Source: Rhodoplanes tepidamans (GTDB lineage: Bacteria > Pseudomonadota > Alphaproteobacteria > Rhizobiales > Xanthobacteraceae). From it: a stretch of DNA of 64,000 nucleotides. Shown piece by piece: positions 36,874 to 47,560 of this stretch. The notes under the pieces were generated by a model. That model was given only the letters and a program-made list of their open reading frames with translations, made no database searches and had not been told where the DNA came from. Every line of letters starts with the position of its first letter. Position 1 is the first letter of the stretch. A program made the position numbers and the translations under genes. The DNA lies in the NCBI RefSeq assembly GCF_030813915.1, contig NZ_JAUSUJ010000001.1:124001-188000 (forward strand). Reading direction: 5' to 3'.

Positions 36874-39800
36874 GTGCAGACGACCCTTCTCGGCCTGGCC
36901 GTAGCCATGATCCTGGCGCTGCTCGCGGCGCTGGTCGGGCCGCATTTCGTCGACTGGGACGGCTTTCGCGAGACCTTCGAGGCGGAGGCGACCCGCGCGG
37001 TCGGCACGCCGGTCGCGATCTCCGGACCGATCGACGTCCGCCTCCTGCCGACCCCCTCGCTCGACCTCAAGGGCGTCGCGCTCGCCGCCGGCGGGGCCCG
37101 GATGAGCGCCCGCGCCATGCGGGTCGAGCTCGCGCTCGGGCCGCTGATGCGCGGCGAGTGGCGGGTCGCCGAGCTCACCCTCGACGCGCCGCAGCTCGAC
37201 CTCTCGCTCGACGCCTCCGGCCGCATCCGCGGCGCGGCGCTGCCCTCGGGCTTCGATCCCGACATGCTGTCGATCGAGCGGCTCGTCGTCGAGAACGGCC
37301 GCGCCGTGCTGGCCGATCCGGCGAGCGGCAGCAACGTCACCCTCGACGACGTCACCTTCAAGGGCGACCTGCGCTCGCTCGCCGGGCCGCTGCGCGGGGA
37401 GGGCGCCTTCGTCACCGGCGGCCATCTGTACGGCGTGCGGCTCGGCGCCGGCCGGGCCGGCAGCGACGGCGGCGTGCGGCTGCGGCTCGCCGTCGACCCG
37501 CTCGACCGGCCGCTGGCGATCGAGGCCGACGGCACGCTGTGGCTCGCCGGCACGACCCCGCGCTTCGAGGGCGCCCTGACGCTGGCGCGGCCGGCCGGCA
37601 CCGGGCTCGGCCCGGGCCGTGCCGTGGCGCACGAGCCGTGGCGGCTGACCGGCCGGGTCGAGGCGACGCCGGCGCGGGTCAAGCTCGGCCAGGCCGAGCT
37701 GCAATACGGGCCGGAGGACCGGGCCGTGCGGCTCGGCGGCGCCGCGGACCTCGTGCTCGGCCGCTTTCCGCGCGCCGATCTCGTCGTCACCGGCCGGCAC
37801 GTCGATCTCGACCGCGGCGCCGGCGCGCCGGCGGCCGCCCGCGCGCCGCTCGACGCCCTGCAGAGCGCGGTTCACGACCTCGTCGCCGCCCTGAAGCCGC
37901 CCGTGCCGGTCAAGGCGGCGGTGGAGATCGACTCGCTCGTCGCCGGGGGCACCACGCTGCAGAACCTCAAGGGCACGGTCACCGCCGCGGCCGAGGGCGT
38001 CACCCTCGACGGCGTCGAGCTGCGTCTTCCCGGCCTCACCCATGTCCGGCTCGGCGGCAGCCTGAAGGCGGCCGGCCCGGACCTCGCCTTCGCCGGCCCG
38101 GTGAGCCTCGATTCCAGCGATCCGCGGGCGCTGCTCGCCTGGATCGACCCGCGCGCCGACGCCCACACCGACGCAGCGAAGCCGCTCGGCCTCCTTCGGG
38201 CGAAGGGCGACGTGTCGCTCGAGCGCGACCGCGTCGCGGTCGCGGCGCTGTCGCTCGAGCTGGACCGCAAGGCGGTCGAGGGGCGCTTCGCCTACACCCG
38301 GGCGGCGCCCGGCCGGCCGTCGCAGGTCGAGGCCGACCTGAGGGCCGGCGAGGTCGATCTGGAGAGCACGGCCGCGCTGATCGGCAGCCTGCTCGGCGGC
38401 ACCCGGGTCGAATGGCCGGGCGGCGCCACGGTGGCGCTCGCCGCCGGCAAGGTCGTCTGGGGGCCGCTCGCCGCCGACCGGGTCGAGGCGCGGGTCGGCT
38501 ACGGCAAGGACGGCCTGACCATCGAGCGCCTCGCGGTCGGCGATCTCCGCGGCGCGACGATCGCCGGCTCCGGCCGCATCGACACCTCGATCGTGAGTCC
38601 GCAGGGCGCCGTGACGCTCGAGCTGAAGGCGCCGCGCAGCGACGCCCTGGTCGCGCTGATCGGCGAGGTCGCGCCCGAGCAGGCGGCGGGCCTGAAGCGC
38701 TACGCCGCCGCGCTCGGCGCCGCCGAACTGCGCGCCCGCTTCGACGTCGCCCCCGCCCTGCACGATCCCGCCGCCCCGCGGGCGACGCGCTCGACCGCGA
38801 ACCTGACGGTCGACGGCCGCATCGGCACGATCCGGCTCGCCCTGTCGGCGACCGCGACCGGCGATCCGGCGGATCCGCTCAAGGCGCAGGTCCGCGCCGA
38901 CGGCACCGTCGAGGCGCGGGAGAGCGCCGCGCTCGCCGCCCTCACCGGGCTCGACCGGCTGGTGGCGCTCGACGGACGCCCGGCGACCGTGTCGTTCGCC
39001 GGCGGCGGCCGCCTCGACGGCGCCCTGGAGGGCAAGCTCGACGCCGCCTCGGGCGGCCTGTGGATCACGGCGGCCGGCCAGGGCCGGCGCGATCCCGACG
39101 GCGTCTCCGGCCGCGCCGACGTGACCCTGACCGCCACCGATGCGCGGCTGCTCGCGCCGCCCGGCAGCGGCCCGCTGCCGCTGTCGCTGCATTCGCGCGT
39201 CGCGGTCTCCGGGCCGGACGTGCGGTTCGACGACCTCGCCGGCCGGCTCGCCGGGGCGGCCGTGAAGGGCCATCTCGCCGTGCGGCTGGCCGAGCCGCGG
39301 GCCGTCACCGGCCGCATCGAGACGACCGACCTCGACCTGCCGCCGGTGCTCGCCGCGCTGACCGGCGCGACCCGCCGTCCGGCCGCGGCCGGGCGCGACG
39401 CTGCCGCGGCGGTCGCCTGGTCGGCCGAGCCGTTCGGCCGTCCCGGCTTCGCCGACCTGTTCGGCCGGGTGGAGATCGCGGCCGGGCGGGCGACGCTGCT
39501 GCCCGGGCTCTCGGCGCGCGACCTGAAGACGGTGCTGCGGCTCGACGGCTTCTCGCTCGCCATCGAGGGCGCGCAGGCGCAGCTCGCCGACGGCACGCTG
39601 TCGCTCGACGCCGAGATCCGCCAGGTGCCGATGGGGCTGTCGCTGCGCACCCGCCTCGCCCTCGCCGGCGCCGAGATCGCGGCGCTGCTGCCGGCGACCG
39701 GCAAGGCGCCGCCGGCCGACGGCCGGCTGTCGCTTTCGGCCGAGCTGGACGGCACCGGCCTCAGCCCGGCCGCGCTGGTCGGCGCCCTGCACGGCACCGG

Positions 39801-40776
39801 CGCCGTGACGGTCGAGGACGTGCGGCTCTCCGGCCTCGATCCCAAGGCGGTCGACGCCGGCATCAAGGCGGTGGAGCGCGGCCTGCCGCTGGAGCGGCTC
39901 GCCGGCTGGCTCGGCCCGGCCCTGGAGGGCGGGCGGTTGTCGGTCGGCAAGGCCGGCGGCGCCCTGTCGGTGGTCGACGGGCGGGTCCGGCTCGGCCCGA
40001 TGGAGACCGCCGCGGACGGCACCGACGTGGCGCTGACGGCGGGCTTCGACCTCGCCGCCGATGCGCTCGACGCCCGCTTCACCCTGACCGGCCCGGCTCG
40101 CGATGACGCGCCCGGCGGCCGCCGGCCGGAGCTCGGCGTCGCGCTGCGCGGGCCGTGGGCGGCGCCGAAGCGCAGCGTCGACACCACGGCGCTGGTCACC
40201 TGGGTGACGCTGCGCAGCGTCGAGCAGGAGGCGAAACGGGTCGAGATGGCCGAGCGCGAGGCGAAGCGCCGCGAGGCGGTCGCGGCGGCCGAACGGGCCC
40301 GTCTGGACAAGGAGCGGCAGGAGCGGGCCGAGCGCGAGCGCCTCGCCCGCGAGGCGGCGGCGCGCGAGACGGCGGCCCGGGAGGCCGCGGCCCGCGAGGC
40401 TGCGGCCCGGGAGACGGCCGCCCGCGAGGCGGCGGCCCGCGAAGCGGCGGCCCGGCCGGTCGTCCGGCCCGAGCCCGATCCGGTGCCGACCGCGAGCACG
40501 CCCGCCGGCCCGGCCGCTTCGGCCGGTCCGCCCCGCGGTGCCGATCCGGCCCCCGCCCTGCCGCCGCCGATCGAGATCCGGCCGCAGCCGGTGCGACCGG
40601 CCGGGCAGGCGTCGGCCGCGGCGGCCGCGGTGGCCGGGCAGGGGAGCGGGGCGGGGCAGGCGCAGGCGGCGCCCGGCCAAGTGGCGCCGCGGCCGGCGAG
40701 GCCGGCCACCACCCCACCGCCGCAGGAGGCGCCGTCGCCGGTGCGATCACTGCTTCAGCTGTTCAATTTGCAGTGA
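36874..40776 (+). CDS. AsmA family protein, inner-membrane anchored
   Basis: 1300-aa AsmA-like protein of the bridge-like lipid-transport superfamily, expected to span the periplasm. It has one N-terminal membrane segment (residues 4-22), then FVDWDGFRETFEAEATRAVGTPV, the conserved AsmA start, and repeated beta-strand-rich modules to about residue 1100 (for example GALHGTGAVTVEDVRLSGLD). The C-terminus is a charged Ala/Arg/Glu helix built from short repeats (about 1120-1190) and a Pro/Ala tail. The start is a GTG at 36874. Role in outer-membrane lipid homeostasis is inferred from the family. Confidence 0.9.
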   Translation: MQTTLLGLAVAMILALLAALVGPHFVDWDGFRETFEAEATRAVGTPVAISGPIDVRLLPTPSLDLKGVALAAGGARMSARAMRVELALGPLMRGEWRVAELTLDAPQLDLSLDASGRIRGAALPSGFDPDMLSIERLVVENGRAVLADPASGSNVTLDDVTFKGDLRSLAGPLRGEGAFVTGGHLYGVRLGAGRAGSDGGVRLRLAVDPLDRPLAIEADGTLWLAGTTPRFEGALTLARPAGTGLGPGRAVAHEPWRLTGRVEATPARVKLGQAELQYGPEDRAVRLGGAADLVLGRFPRADLVVTGRHVDLDRGAGAPAAARAPLDALQSAVHDLVAALKPPVPVKAAVEIDSLVAGGTTLQNLKGTVTAAAEGVTLDGVELRLPGLTHVRLGGSLKAAGPDLAFAGPVSLDSSDPRALLAWIDPRADAHTDAAKPLGLLRAKGDVSLERDRVAVAALSLELDRKAVEGRFAYTRAAPGRPSQVEADLRAGEVDLESTAALIGSLLGGTRVEWPGGATVALAAGKVVWGPLAADRVEARVGYGKDGLTIERLAVGDLRGATIAGSGRIDTSIVSPQGAVTLELKAPRSDALVALIGEVAPEQAAGLKRYAAALGAAELRARFDVAPALHDPAAPRATRSTANLTVDGRIGTIRLALSATATGDPADPLKAQVRADGTVEARESAALAALTGLDRLVALDGRPATVSFAGGGRLDGALEGKLDAASGGLWITAAGQGRRDPDGVSGRADVTLTATDARLLAPPGSGPLPLSLHSRVAVSGPDVRFDDLAGRLAGAAVKGHLAVRLAEPRAVTGRIETTDLDLPPVLAALTGATRRPAAAGRDAAAAVAWSAEPFGRPGFADLFGRVEIAAGRATLLPGLSARDLKTVLRLDGFSLAIEGAQAQLADGTLSLDAEIRQVPMGLSLRTRLALAGAEIAALLPATGKAPPADGRLSLSAELDGTGLSPAALVGALHGTGAVTVEDVRLSGLDPKAVDAGIKAVERGLPLERLAGWLGPALEGGRLSVGKAGGALSVVDGRVRLGPMETAADGTDVALTAGFDLAADALDARFTLTGPARDDAPGGRRPELGVALRGPWAAPKRSVDTTALVTWVTLRSVEQEAKRVEMAEREAKRREAVAAAERARLDKERQERAERERLAREAAARETAAREAAAREAAARETAAREAAAREAAARPVVRPEPDPVPTASTPAGPAASAGPPRGADPAPALPPPIEIRPQPVRPAGQASAAAAAVAGQGSGAGQAQAAPGQVAPRPARPATTPPPQEAPSPVRSLLQLFNLQ

Positions 40777-40953
40777 GCGGCCGGACCGGCGTCGCACAGG
40801 CGTCGGATCGGCCGCCGGGGACCGGGGAACCCGCGGGGCGGCGGTGACGACCGATCGCCCTCAGGTCCCATCGCCCCGGGGACTGGCCCCAGGGCCGCGG
40901 TGGTCGGGCCGGCGGATCAGGAGCCGGCGATCGCGGCTCCGATGGCGACCCGC

Positions 40954-41244
40954 TCAGCTCGCGCGCATCGCCGACTGGGGCGGGCGCTCGCTCGACTCGT
41001 GGCCGGTGCTGCCGGCGCCGCTGCCGGCTCCGCCGGTCCGGTAATGATCGAGCACGAACAAGCGGATCGCCGACGACAGGTTGCCGTGGCGCCGTTCGGA
41101 ATCGATCGTCGACACCAGGTCGGAGAGCGTGACGTGGCGGGCACTCGCGATCTCCTTCAGGGCTTTCCAGAAGGCGTCTTCGAGGCTGACGCTCGTCTTG
41201 TGGCCGGCGATCACGATCGAGCGTTTCACGACTGGGGACTTCAT
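40954..41244 (-). CDS. Ribbon-helix-helix domain protein
   Basis: 96-aa small DNA-binding protein of the RHH_4 type: KRSIVIAGHKTSVSLEDAFWKALKEIA is the ribbon strand and first helix, followed by TLSDLVSTID and SSAIRLFVLDHYR. The C-terminal 25 residues are Gly/Ser-rich and disordered. The ATG overlaps the stop of the upstream DUF4169 gene (ATGA, 41241-41244). The pair next to fumC is a common Rhizobiales arrangement; target genes unknown. Confidence 0.85.
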   Translation of the reverse strand: MKSPVVKRSIVIAGHKTSVSLEDAFWKALKEIASARHVTLSDLVSTIDSERRHGNLSSAIRLFVLDHYRTGGAGSGAGSTGHESSERPPQSAMRAS

Positions 41245-41429
41245 TCACCCTCTCCCGTCTCGAGGCGATGCTGGTCGAGCGTGCGGTCCGACTTGTTCTT
41301 CTCGGCCGCCAGCAAGGTCCGTTCCGCCTTCGGCATCCCATGAAGAACACGGTTCTGCCCCGCGCGTTCCGCCGCTTTTTCACGGTCGATGCGTTTTCGC
41401 ACCCTGCGCAGATTGACGATTTCGGCCAT
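41241..41429 (-). CDS. DUF4169 family protein, 62 aa
   Basis: Short basic protein starting MAEIVNLRRVRKRIDREKAA, then an AERAGQNRVLHG segment and a KAERTLLAAEKNKSDRTLD tail, the DUF4169 pattern. Start is the ATG at 41429, with AAGGAGAC upstream; a longer frame to 41549 lacks similarity. It is translationally coupled to the RHH gene. Function is unknown. Confidence 0.85.
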   Translation of the reverse strand: MAEIVNLRRVRKRIDREKAAERAGQNRVLHGMPKAERTLLAAEKNKSDRTLDQHRLETGEGE

Positions 41430-41604
41430 GGCGGTCTCCTTCGGGGGCTCATCGGGTCGTCCGGTCCGGCGCGACGGCGGCGGACGGCGGCGACCGAAAG
41501 GAGGGGCGGACCGCGCGAGACTCGCGACGGTTCGGCGATTATACGGCATTCCGGACCAATTGTTTCTGGTCGTTTCGGTCCGTCGGTCTCGGGCCGGCCG
41601 GGTC

Positions 41605-42996
<1,392 letters not shown>

Positions 42997-43089
42997 GACG
43001 CTCTCCTGTCCGACCGGGCGAAAGCCCCGGCACGGACCGTGACGGCGGCCGCGCGGCGCGGCAGGCCGTGCGGCGCGATCGGCCGAGGA

Positions 43090-43677
43090 CTATTTCTTGC
43101 GGAAGCGATCCAGCCGGACCACCTCGCCGCCGCCGGCCGGCTTGTCGGGCGGCGGATCGCCGGCTTCGGCGGTCGGATTGGCGGCGGTCGGCAGCGGCTC
43201 GGGAGCGGGCGGCGGGGTCCGCTTGTGAAGAGCGGCGGGGCGGGGCGTGCCCGCCGGCTTGGCGCCGGGCGGCCCGGCCGCCTGGGCCGGCTCGTCCTCG
43301 GGCGCCTCGGCGTCCAGATCCGACTGGACCGCGAACTCCAGCCCGAACTGAACCGACGGATCGAAGAAGCCCTTGATGGCGGTCAGCGGCACGACGAGGC
43401 GTTCGGGAATTCCGTTGAACGAGAGCCCGACCTCGAAGCCGTCCTCGGTGACGGTCAGGTCCCAGAACTGGTGCTGGAGGACGATCGTCATCTCGGTCGG
43501 ATACTGCGCGAGCAGGCGCGGCGACAGCTTCACGCCCGGCGCCCGTGTGTCGAAGCTCACATAGAAGTGGTGCTCGCCCGGCAGGCCCTTGGCGGCCGCA
43601 TCCGACAGCACGGTGCGCACGACCCCGCGCAGGGCGTTCTGGGTGAGGATGTCGTAGCGGATGTAGTCGGTCGGCAT
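43090..43677 (-). CDS. sspB: ClpXP adaptor protein SspB (alphaproteobacterial type)
   Basis: 195-aa adaptor that binds ssrA tags and delivers tagged proteins to ClpXP. The substrate-binding domain (residues 1-115) has IRYDILTQNALRGVVR, HFYVSFDT, VVLQHQFWDL-like IVLQHQFWDL, and GLSFNGIPERLVVP. A long Pro/Ala-rich linker follows, then a short conserved C-terminal tail (GGGEVVRLDRFRKK) that docks on ClpX. The gene lies directly after ssrA on the same strand, only about 165 bp away, linking tag synthesis with tag recognition. Confidence 0.93.
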   Translation of the reverse strand: MPTDYIRYDILTQNALRGVVRTVLSDAAAKGLPGEHHFYVSFDTRAPGVKLSPRLLAQYPTEMTIVLQHQFWDLTVTEDGFEVGLSFNGIPERLVVPLTAIKGFFDPSVQFGLEFAVQSDLDAEAPEDEPAQAAGPPGAKPAGTPRPAALHKRTPPPAPEPLPTAANPTAEAGDPPPDKPAGGGEVVRLDRFRKK

Positions 43678-43841
43678 GACGGATCTTCGGCGCCCTTCGA
43701 TTCGTCCTCATCGTAGGCGCCGGGTGGGACGAATACCACCCTGCCGAAGCCGGCGCCCGCCGGGCGAGCCGAAGACGCCGGCCGGCACCGGCCAGACGAT
43801 CCGCGGCATCGTCCCGCCCGAAAGAGAGACCCGCCCGAGCG

Positions 43842-43878
43842 AAAAGAGAAGTGGAGGCTTCTGTTGCCAGGTGCCTCC
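43842..43878 (-). terminator. Terminator of ssrA
   Basis: On the minus strand, GGAGGC and GCCTCC (43878-43873 and 43858-43853) form a stem around a 14-nt loop and are followed by ACTTCTCTTTTC. It lies at the 3' end of the coding piece. Confidence 0.65.
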
Positions 43879-44155
43879 GAACCCCGCCTGCCGGTGCTAC
43901 CCGTCAGGGCTTGAAGATCGGTCTTTCAAACCGCTTACGCGGCCTGAGCAACCGGAGCATAGTTGTCGTTGGCAACTATTGCAGTGGCCCGATAACGGCG
44001 GAACCATGCCGGGCAAAAGCGCGTCCTTTACGCCCTCGTCGATCCTGTTTCGCCCCCGCCGGAGCCCAGCGGGCCGGCGCTGACGCGCCGCACTGGGCTC
44101 GGGTGGAGGCGCCGGGTACCGCCCCCGGGTCCGAAAGGTTTATTACGACGGCCAT
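43846..44155 (-). ncRNA. ssrA: Circularly permuted two-piece tmRNA (ssrA)
   Basis: tmRNA that rescues stalled ribosomes. On the minus strand the acceptor piece comes first and ends CGCCTCC-A-CC at 44111-44102 (the T stem CCGGG/CCCGG just before it has a 7-nt loop). An intervening segment with GAGCCCAG/CTGGGCTC arms follows. The coding piece then starts GGGGGCG at 44057, running on with GAAACAGGATCGACGAGGG, the usual tmRNA 5' pattern. GGGGGCG and CGCCTCC make a 7-bp acceptor stem with the alanine identity pair G3-U70. The tag reading frame at 43973-43935 encodes ANDNYAPVAQAA then TAA. A -35 TTGGGC/-10 TATGGC pair, 16 bp apart, lies at 44188-44161. Exact ends are approximate. Confidence 0.9.
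43935..43973 (-). other. ssrA proteolysis-tag reading frame
   Basis: Twelve codons and TAA: Ala-Asn-Asp-Asn-Tyr-Ala-Pro-Val-Ala-Gln-Ala-Ala. The resume codon is GCC, preceded by GCAATAGTT. The terminal Ala-Ala is the ClpX degron and AANDN-like start is the SspB-recognised part. Confidence 0.92.
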
Positions 44156-44935
44156 TTATCGCCATAGCCGGCAAGCCGGCCCGCCCAATATAGGGACAAT
44201 GGAGGCGGGACGGAAGCCCGCCCGGCCGCGGTCTTCACCGGCGGGCCGCCGAGCCCGGCGGAATGCGGGGCGGACGCCCCCCGGATGCCGCGTCCGGGGG
44301 GTCGGGCGGCGGACGAATCGCCCGGCACCCTGGCGCGCGGACAGGGGGCGCCGGCACTTCGGCGCGTCGGCACCGGCCGGCCCCGCCGGACGGCCGGACG
44401 TGCGTTCCGTTCCGGCCAGTTAGTATATAAAGTGAGCCCTGCGGCCGGGCGCGCCGGCGATGCCGGGAGCGGGGCCGGCCGCGAGCGGGAGCGGGGGCGG
44501 CGCCGAGGTCCGGCGTCGCGTCGGCCGGCCGGGTTCCGGCGTGCGAAACCACCCTGCCGTCCGGGGGGCTCGCGTGTCGCGCGAACCCCGTATCCGACGG
44601 TTGCCGTGCGGGCGCGGCGGGGAGCCGCCTGCTGCGCTGCGGGAACAGCCGCGGTGCAATGCGGGGAGCGCCGTGCGGACATGCAGAAATCACTGCGGCG
44701 CCGGCTCCGGCCTCGGGACGACCGACGGCAGGCGGTCGCGAAGCTCTGATCGCCACGGTGGAAGTGACACGCCGCGCCGTCGAAACGGCCGCGACGCAAC
44801 GCGGTCCGGTCATGCGATTCGTGGGTCTGCAATTCACAAAAAGGCCATCGTGTGCTTCCTGCCGCAGCCGACCTTATGGTAGGAGACTTCAAAATTCGGC
44901 TCTGAGTTCGCTTCTGAGAGAGCATGGAGGATTTG
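44156..44935. other. Gene-free interval before tctB
   Basis: No supportable gene in 780 bp. The ssrA promoter occupies the left end (44161-44188, minus strand). A short AT-rich patch GTTAGTATATAAAGTGAG at about 44418-44435 and another region at 44835-44910 (ACTTCAAAATTCGG) could hold the tct promoter. The remainder is GC-rich sequence with many local palindromes. Confidence 0.4.
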
Positions 44936-45619
44936 ATGTCCGAGGGCGTACAGGCGTCTTCCGATGGAGCCGCGGATCACAAACGCACGGTCATGTCCGT
45001 GCTGGCGCCGTTGCTGGTCGGCCTTCTCTCCATAGGAGGCTATTTCAGGACACCTCCCAGTTCGCCTCTGATCGCCGACGTCCTGCTGTTCGCCGGCATC
45101 GCTCTCGTCGCCTTCGCCATCGCCCTCGTGGTGCTGCGCTGGCCGATCCGCGATCCCCGCGACTACTACGGCGGCCTCGCCCTCCTGGGAGTCGCCTTCT
45201 TCATGCTGTGGGCCGGCAGCGACCTGCCCGGCACGCGCGGCTTCGCCTTCGGTCCGGGAACCGGCCCGCGCATCTTCGCCTCCGTCCTCGCCGTGCTCAG
45301 CCTGATCGTGATGGTCGTCGGCATGTTCGCCCAGGGGCCGGGCCTCGAGCGCTACGCATGGCGTGGCCCGTTCTTCATCACCCTCGGCACGCTCGTGTTC
45401 GCCGTGACCATCCGTCAGTTCGGGCTCGTGATCGCGACGTTCGTCAGCATCATCACCGTGGCGGCGGGCAGCTCCGAATCGCGCTGGATCGAGACCTTGA
45501 TCTGGGCAGCGGTGCTCACCGGCTTCGCCGTGCTCGTCTTCCCGATCGCGCTCAGCCTGCCGTTGCAGTTGTGGCCGTCGCCCAATCTGTCGTTCTCGAC
45601 CTTCCTGAACTTCCGCTGA
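44936..45619 (+). CDS. tctB: Tripartite tricarboxylate transporter small membrane subunit TctB
   Basis: 227-aa small integral membrane subunit of a TTT transporter. Four hydrophobic segments are visible (around VLAPLLVGLLSIGG, ADVLLFAGIALVAFAIALVV, IFASVLAVLSLIVMVVGMF and FFITLGTLVFAVTI), with the family's GPGTGPRIF motif. Start is the ATG at 44936 because GGAGG lies at 44926-44930; an ATG at 44924 is in frame but has no Shine-Dalgarno. tctA follows 31 bp later. Confidence 0.88.
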   Translation: MSEGVQASSDGAADHKRTVMSVLAPLLVGLLSIGGYFRTPPSSPLIADVLLFAGIALVAFAIALVVLRWPIRDPRDYYGGLALLGVAFFMLWAGSDLPGTRGFAFGPGTGPRIFASVLAVLSLIVMVVGMFAQGPGLERYAWRGPFFITLGTLVFAVTIRQFGLVIATFVSIITVAAGSSESRWIETLIWAAVLTGFAVLVFPIALSLPLQLWPSPNLSFSTFLNFR

Positions 45620-45650
45620 GCGCGCGAGCGCCGACTCGAAAGTCCCAGAC

Positions 45651-47156
45651 ATGACGGATCTGCTCGCAAATCTCGCACTGGGGTTCGGCGTGGCGTTCTC
45701 GCCCGCCAACCTGGCCTTCTGCATGCTCGGCACGCTGGTCGGAACCCTCATCGGCGTTCTGCCGGGGGTGGGCCCGCTCGCCACCATCGCCATGCTGCTG
45801 CCGATAACCTTCGGCCTGCCGCCGGTCGGCGCCCTGATCATGCTCGCCGGCATCTACTACGGCTCGCAGTACGGCGGCTCCACCACGTCGATCCTGGTCA
45901 ACATCCCGGGCGAGGCGGCCTCGGTGGTGACCACGCTCGACGGCCACCAGATGGCCCTGCAGGGCCGTGCCGGCCCGGCCCTCGCCATCGCGGCCATCGG
46001 CTCGTTCTTCGCCGGCTGCGTCGCGACCGTGCTGGTGGCGGCGCTCGGAGCCCCGCTCACCTCGGTCGCGCTGCTGTTCGGCCCGGCCGAGTACTTCTCG
46101 CTGATGGTGCTCGGCCTGATCTTCGCGGTGGTGCTCGCCAAGGGCTCGGTGGTCAAGGCGCTCGCCATGATCCTGCTCGGCCTGATGCTGTCGATGATCG
46201 GCTCCGACATCGAGACCGGCCAGTCGCGCATGTCGTTCGACATCCCCGAGATGGCGGACGGCATCGGCTTCGTCACGGTGGCCATGGGCGTGTTCGGCTT
46301 CGCCGAGATCATGCGCAACCTGGAGCACACCTCGTCGCGCGACGTGGTCAAGGCCAAGCTCACCGGCCTGATGCCGACCTGGCCCGACCTCAAGGCCTGC
46401 GCCCCGGCGATCGGCCGCGGCACGCTGCTCGGCTCCATCCTCGGCATCCTGCCGGGCGGCGGCGCCGTCATCGCGGCCTTCGCGGCCTACACGTTCGAGA
46501 AGAAGGTGGCCAAGGACCCGTCGCGCTTCGGCCGCGGCGCCATCGAGGGCGTCGCCGCGCCGGAGAGCGCCAACAACGCCGCCTCGCAGACCTCGTTCAT
46601 CCCGCTGCTCACCCTCGGCATCCCGCCGAATGCCGTGATGGCCCTCATGGTCGGCGCCATGACCATCCACGGCATCGTCCCGGGCCCGCAGGTGATGACC
46701 AAGCAGCCCGAGCTGTTCTGGGGCATGATCGCCTCGATGTGGCTCGGCAACGCCATGCTGGTCGTCATCAACCTGCCGCTCGTCGGCGTCTGGGTGCGCC
46801 TGCTGCGGGTGCCGTACCGGCTGCTCTACCCGGCCATCATGATGTTCTGCTGCATCGGCGTGTACTCGATCAACAACTCGCCGTTCGACGTGATCATGAC
46901 GGCGGCGTTCGGCCTGGTCGGCTACTGGCTGTCCAAGCACGACTTCGAGCCGGCCCCGATGCTGCTCGGCTTCGTCCTCGGCCCGCTGATGGAGGAGAAC
47001 CTCCGCCGCGCCATGCTGATCGCCCGCGGCGATCCGACCACCTTCCTGACCCGGCCGATCTCGGCCAGCCTGCTCGCGCTCGCCACCCTGCTCCTGGTCA
47101 TCGCCCTGCTTCCGATGATCCGCAGCAAGCGCGAGGAGGTGTTCGTCGAGGACTGA
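45651..47156 (+). CDS. tctA: Tripartite tricarboxylate transporter large membrane subunit TctA
   Basis: 501-aa, roughly 11-12 membrane-segment permease of the TTT family. Signature N-terminal sequence GTLVGTLIGVLPGVGPLATIA, YYGSQYGGSTTSILVNIPGE and the second half's GILPGGGAVIAAFAAY and APESANNAASQTSFIPLLTLGIP are all present. It uses the proton or sodium gradient to import the ligand captured by the periplasmic TctC protein. Confidence 0.94.
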   Translation: MTDLLANLALGFGVAFSPANLAFCMLGTLVGTLIGVLPGVGPLATIAMLLPITFGLPPVGALIMLAGIYYGSQYGGSTTSILVNIPGEAASVVTTLDGHQMALQGRAGPALAIAAIGSFFAGCVATVLVAALGAPLTSVALLFGPAEYFSLMVLGLIFAVVLAKGSVVKALAMILLGLMLSMIGSDIETGQSRMSFDIPEMADGIGFVTVAMGVFGFAEIMRNLEHTSSRDVVKAKLTGLMPTWPDLKACAPAIGRGTLLGSILGILPGGGAVIAAFAAYTFEKKVAKDPSRFGRGAIEGVAAPESANNAASQTSFIPLLTLGIPPNAVMALMVGAMTIHGIVPGPQVMTKQPELFWGMIASMWLGNAMLVVINLPLVGVWVRLLRVPYRLLYPAIMMFCCIGVYSINNSPFDVIMTAAFGLVGYWLSKHDFEPAPMLLGFVLGPLMEENLRRAMLIARGDPTTFLTRPISASLLALATLLLVIALLPMIRSKREEVFVED

Positions 47157-47191
47157 CGCCGCGGCGGCGACCGCCGCCCGGACGGACTCCG

Positions 47192-47228
47192 ACAGCGCCG
47201 CGGTCCCGCCGCGGCGCTGTTCGCGTTT
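47192..47228 (+). terminator. Hairpin after tctA
   Basis: A 12-bp perfect stem ACAGCGCCGCGG / CCGCGGCGCTGT with 5-nt loop, followed by TCGCGTTTCGG. The T tract is weak; it may reduce read-through or protect tctBA mRNA. A second 8-bp hairpin (GCCACCGC/GCGGTGGC, 47431-47451) lies in the same 404-bp gap, which has no gene. Confidence 0.5.
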
Positions 47229-47560
47229 CGGGGGGGCCGGCCGTCGGGTGAGGGGCGGAGGACGTCCGTCGGCCTGCGCCGGCCGGGCGGGACTTGGGCT
47301 GTGCTCCGGGTGGGCGATCCGGTTCACGGCTGCGACAGTCTGCCGCATGTGCTGCGCCAGTGGCGATTCTCTACCAATCCTTGTGAAGCGGCCGTCGAGC
47401 CGTGAATTTCCTAGACCTAAGCCGAATTGCGCCACCGCTCGTCGCGGTGGCATGTCGCCCTTTGCAACCGAAGCCTTGCTACGCCCGCAGTCCTTGGAAG
47501 GTCCGAAGTCCTTGGTGCGCCTGAAAAGCCTGTCCCAGAGGAAACAACGAGGAGTCTGTC

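Noticed and set aside
36780-40106. A second long plus-strand frame overlapping asmA
   Set aside because: It is extremely rich in Arg and Gly with no domain pattern and shares the region with the real gene in another frame.
36787-40680. A 1297-codon antisense frame across asmA
   Set aside because: Its composition (Arg/Gly/Ala-rich) is that of a reverse-frame artefact of high GC; AsmA homology is on the plus strand.
44419-44436. TATATAAAG-like string as a promoter or AT-rich origin element
   Set aside because: It is too short and isolated; nothing around it fits a spaced -35/-10 pair or an origin.
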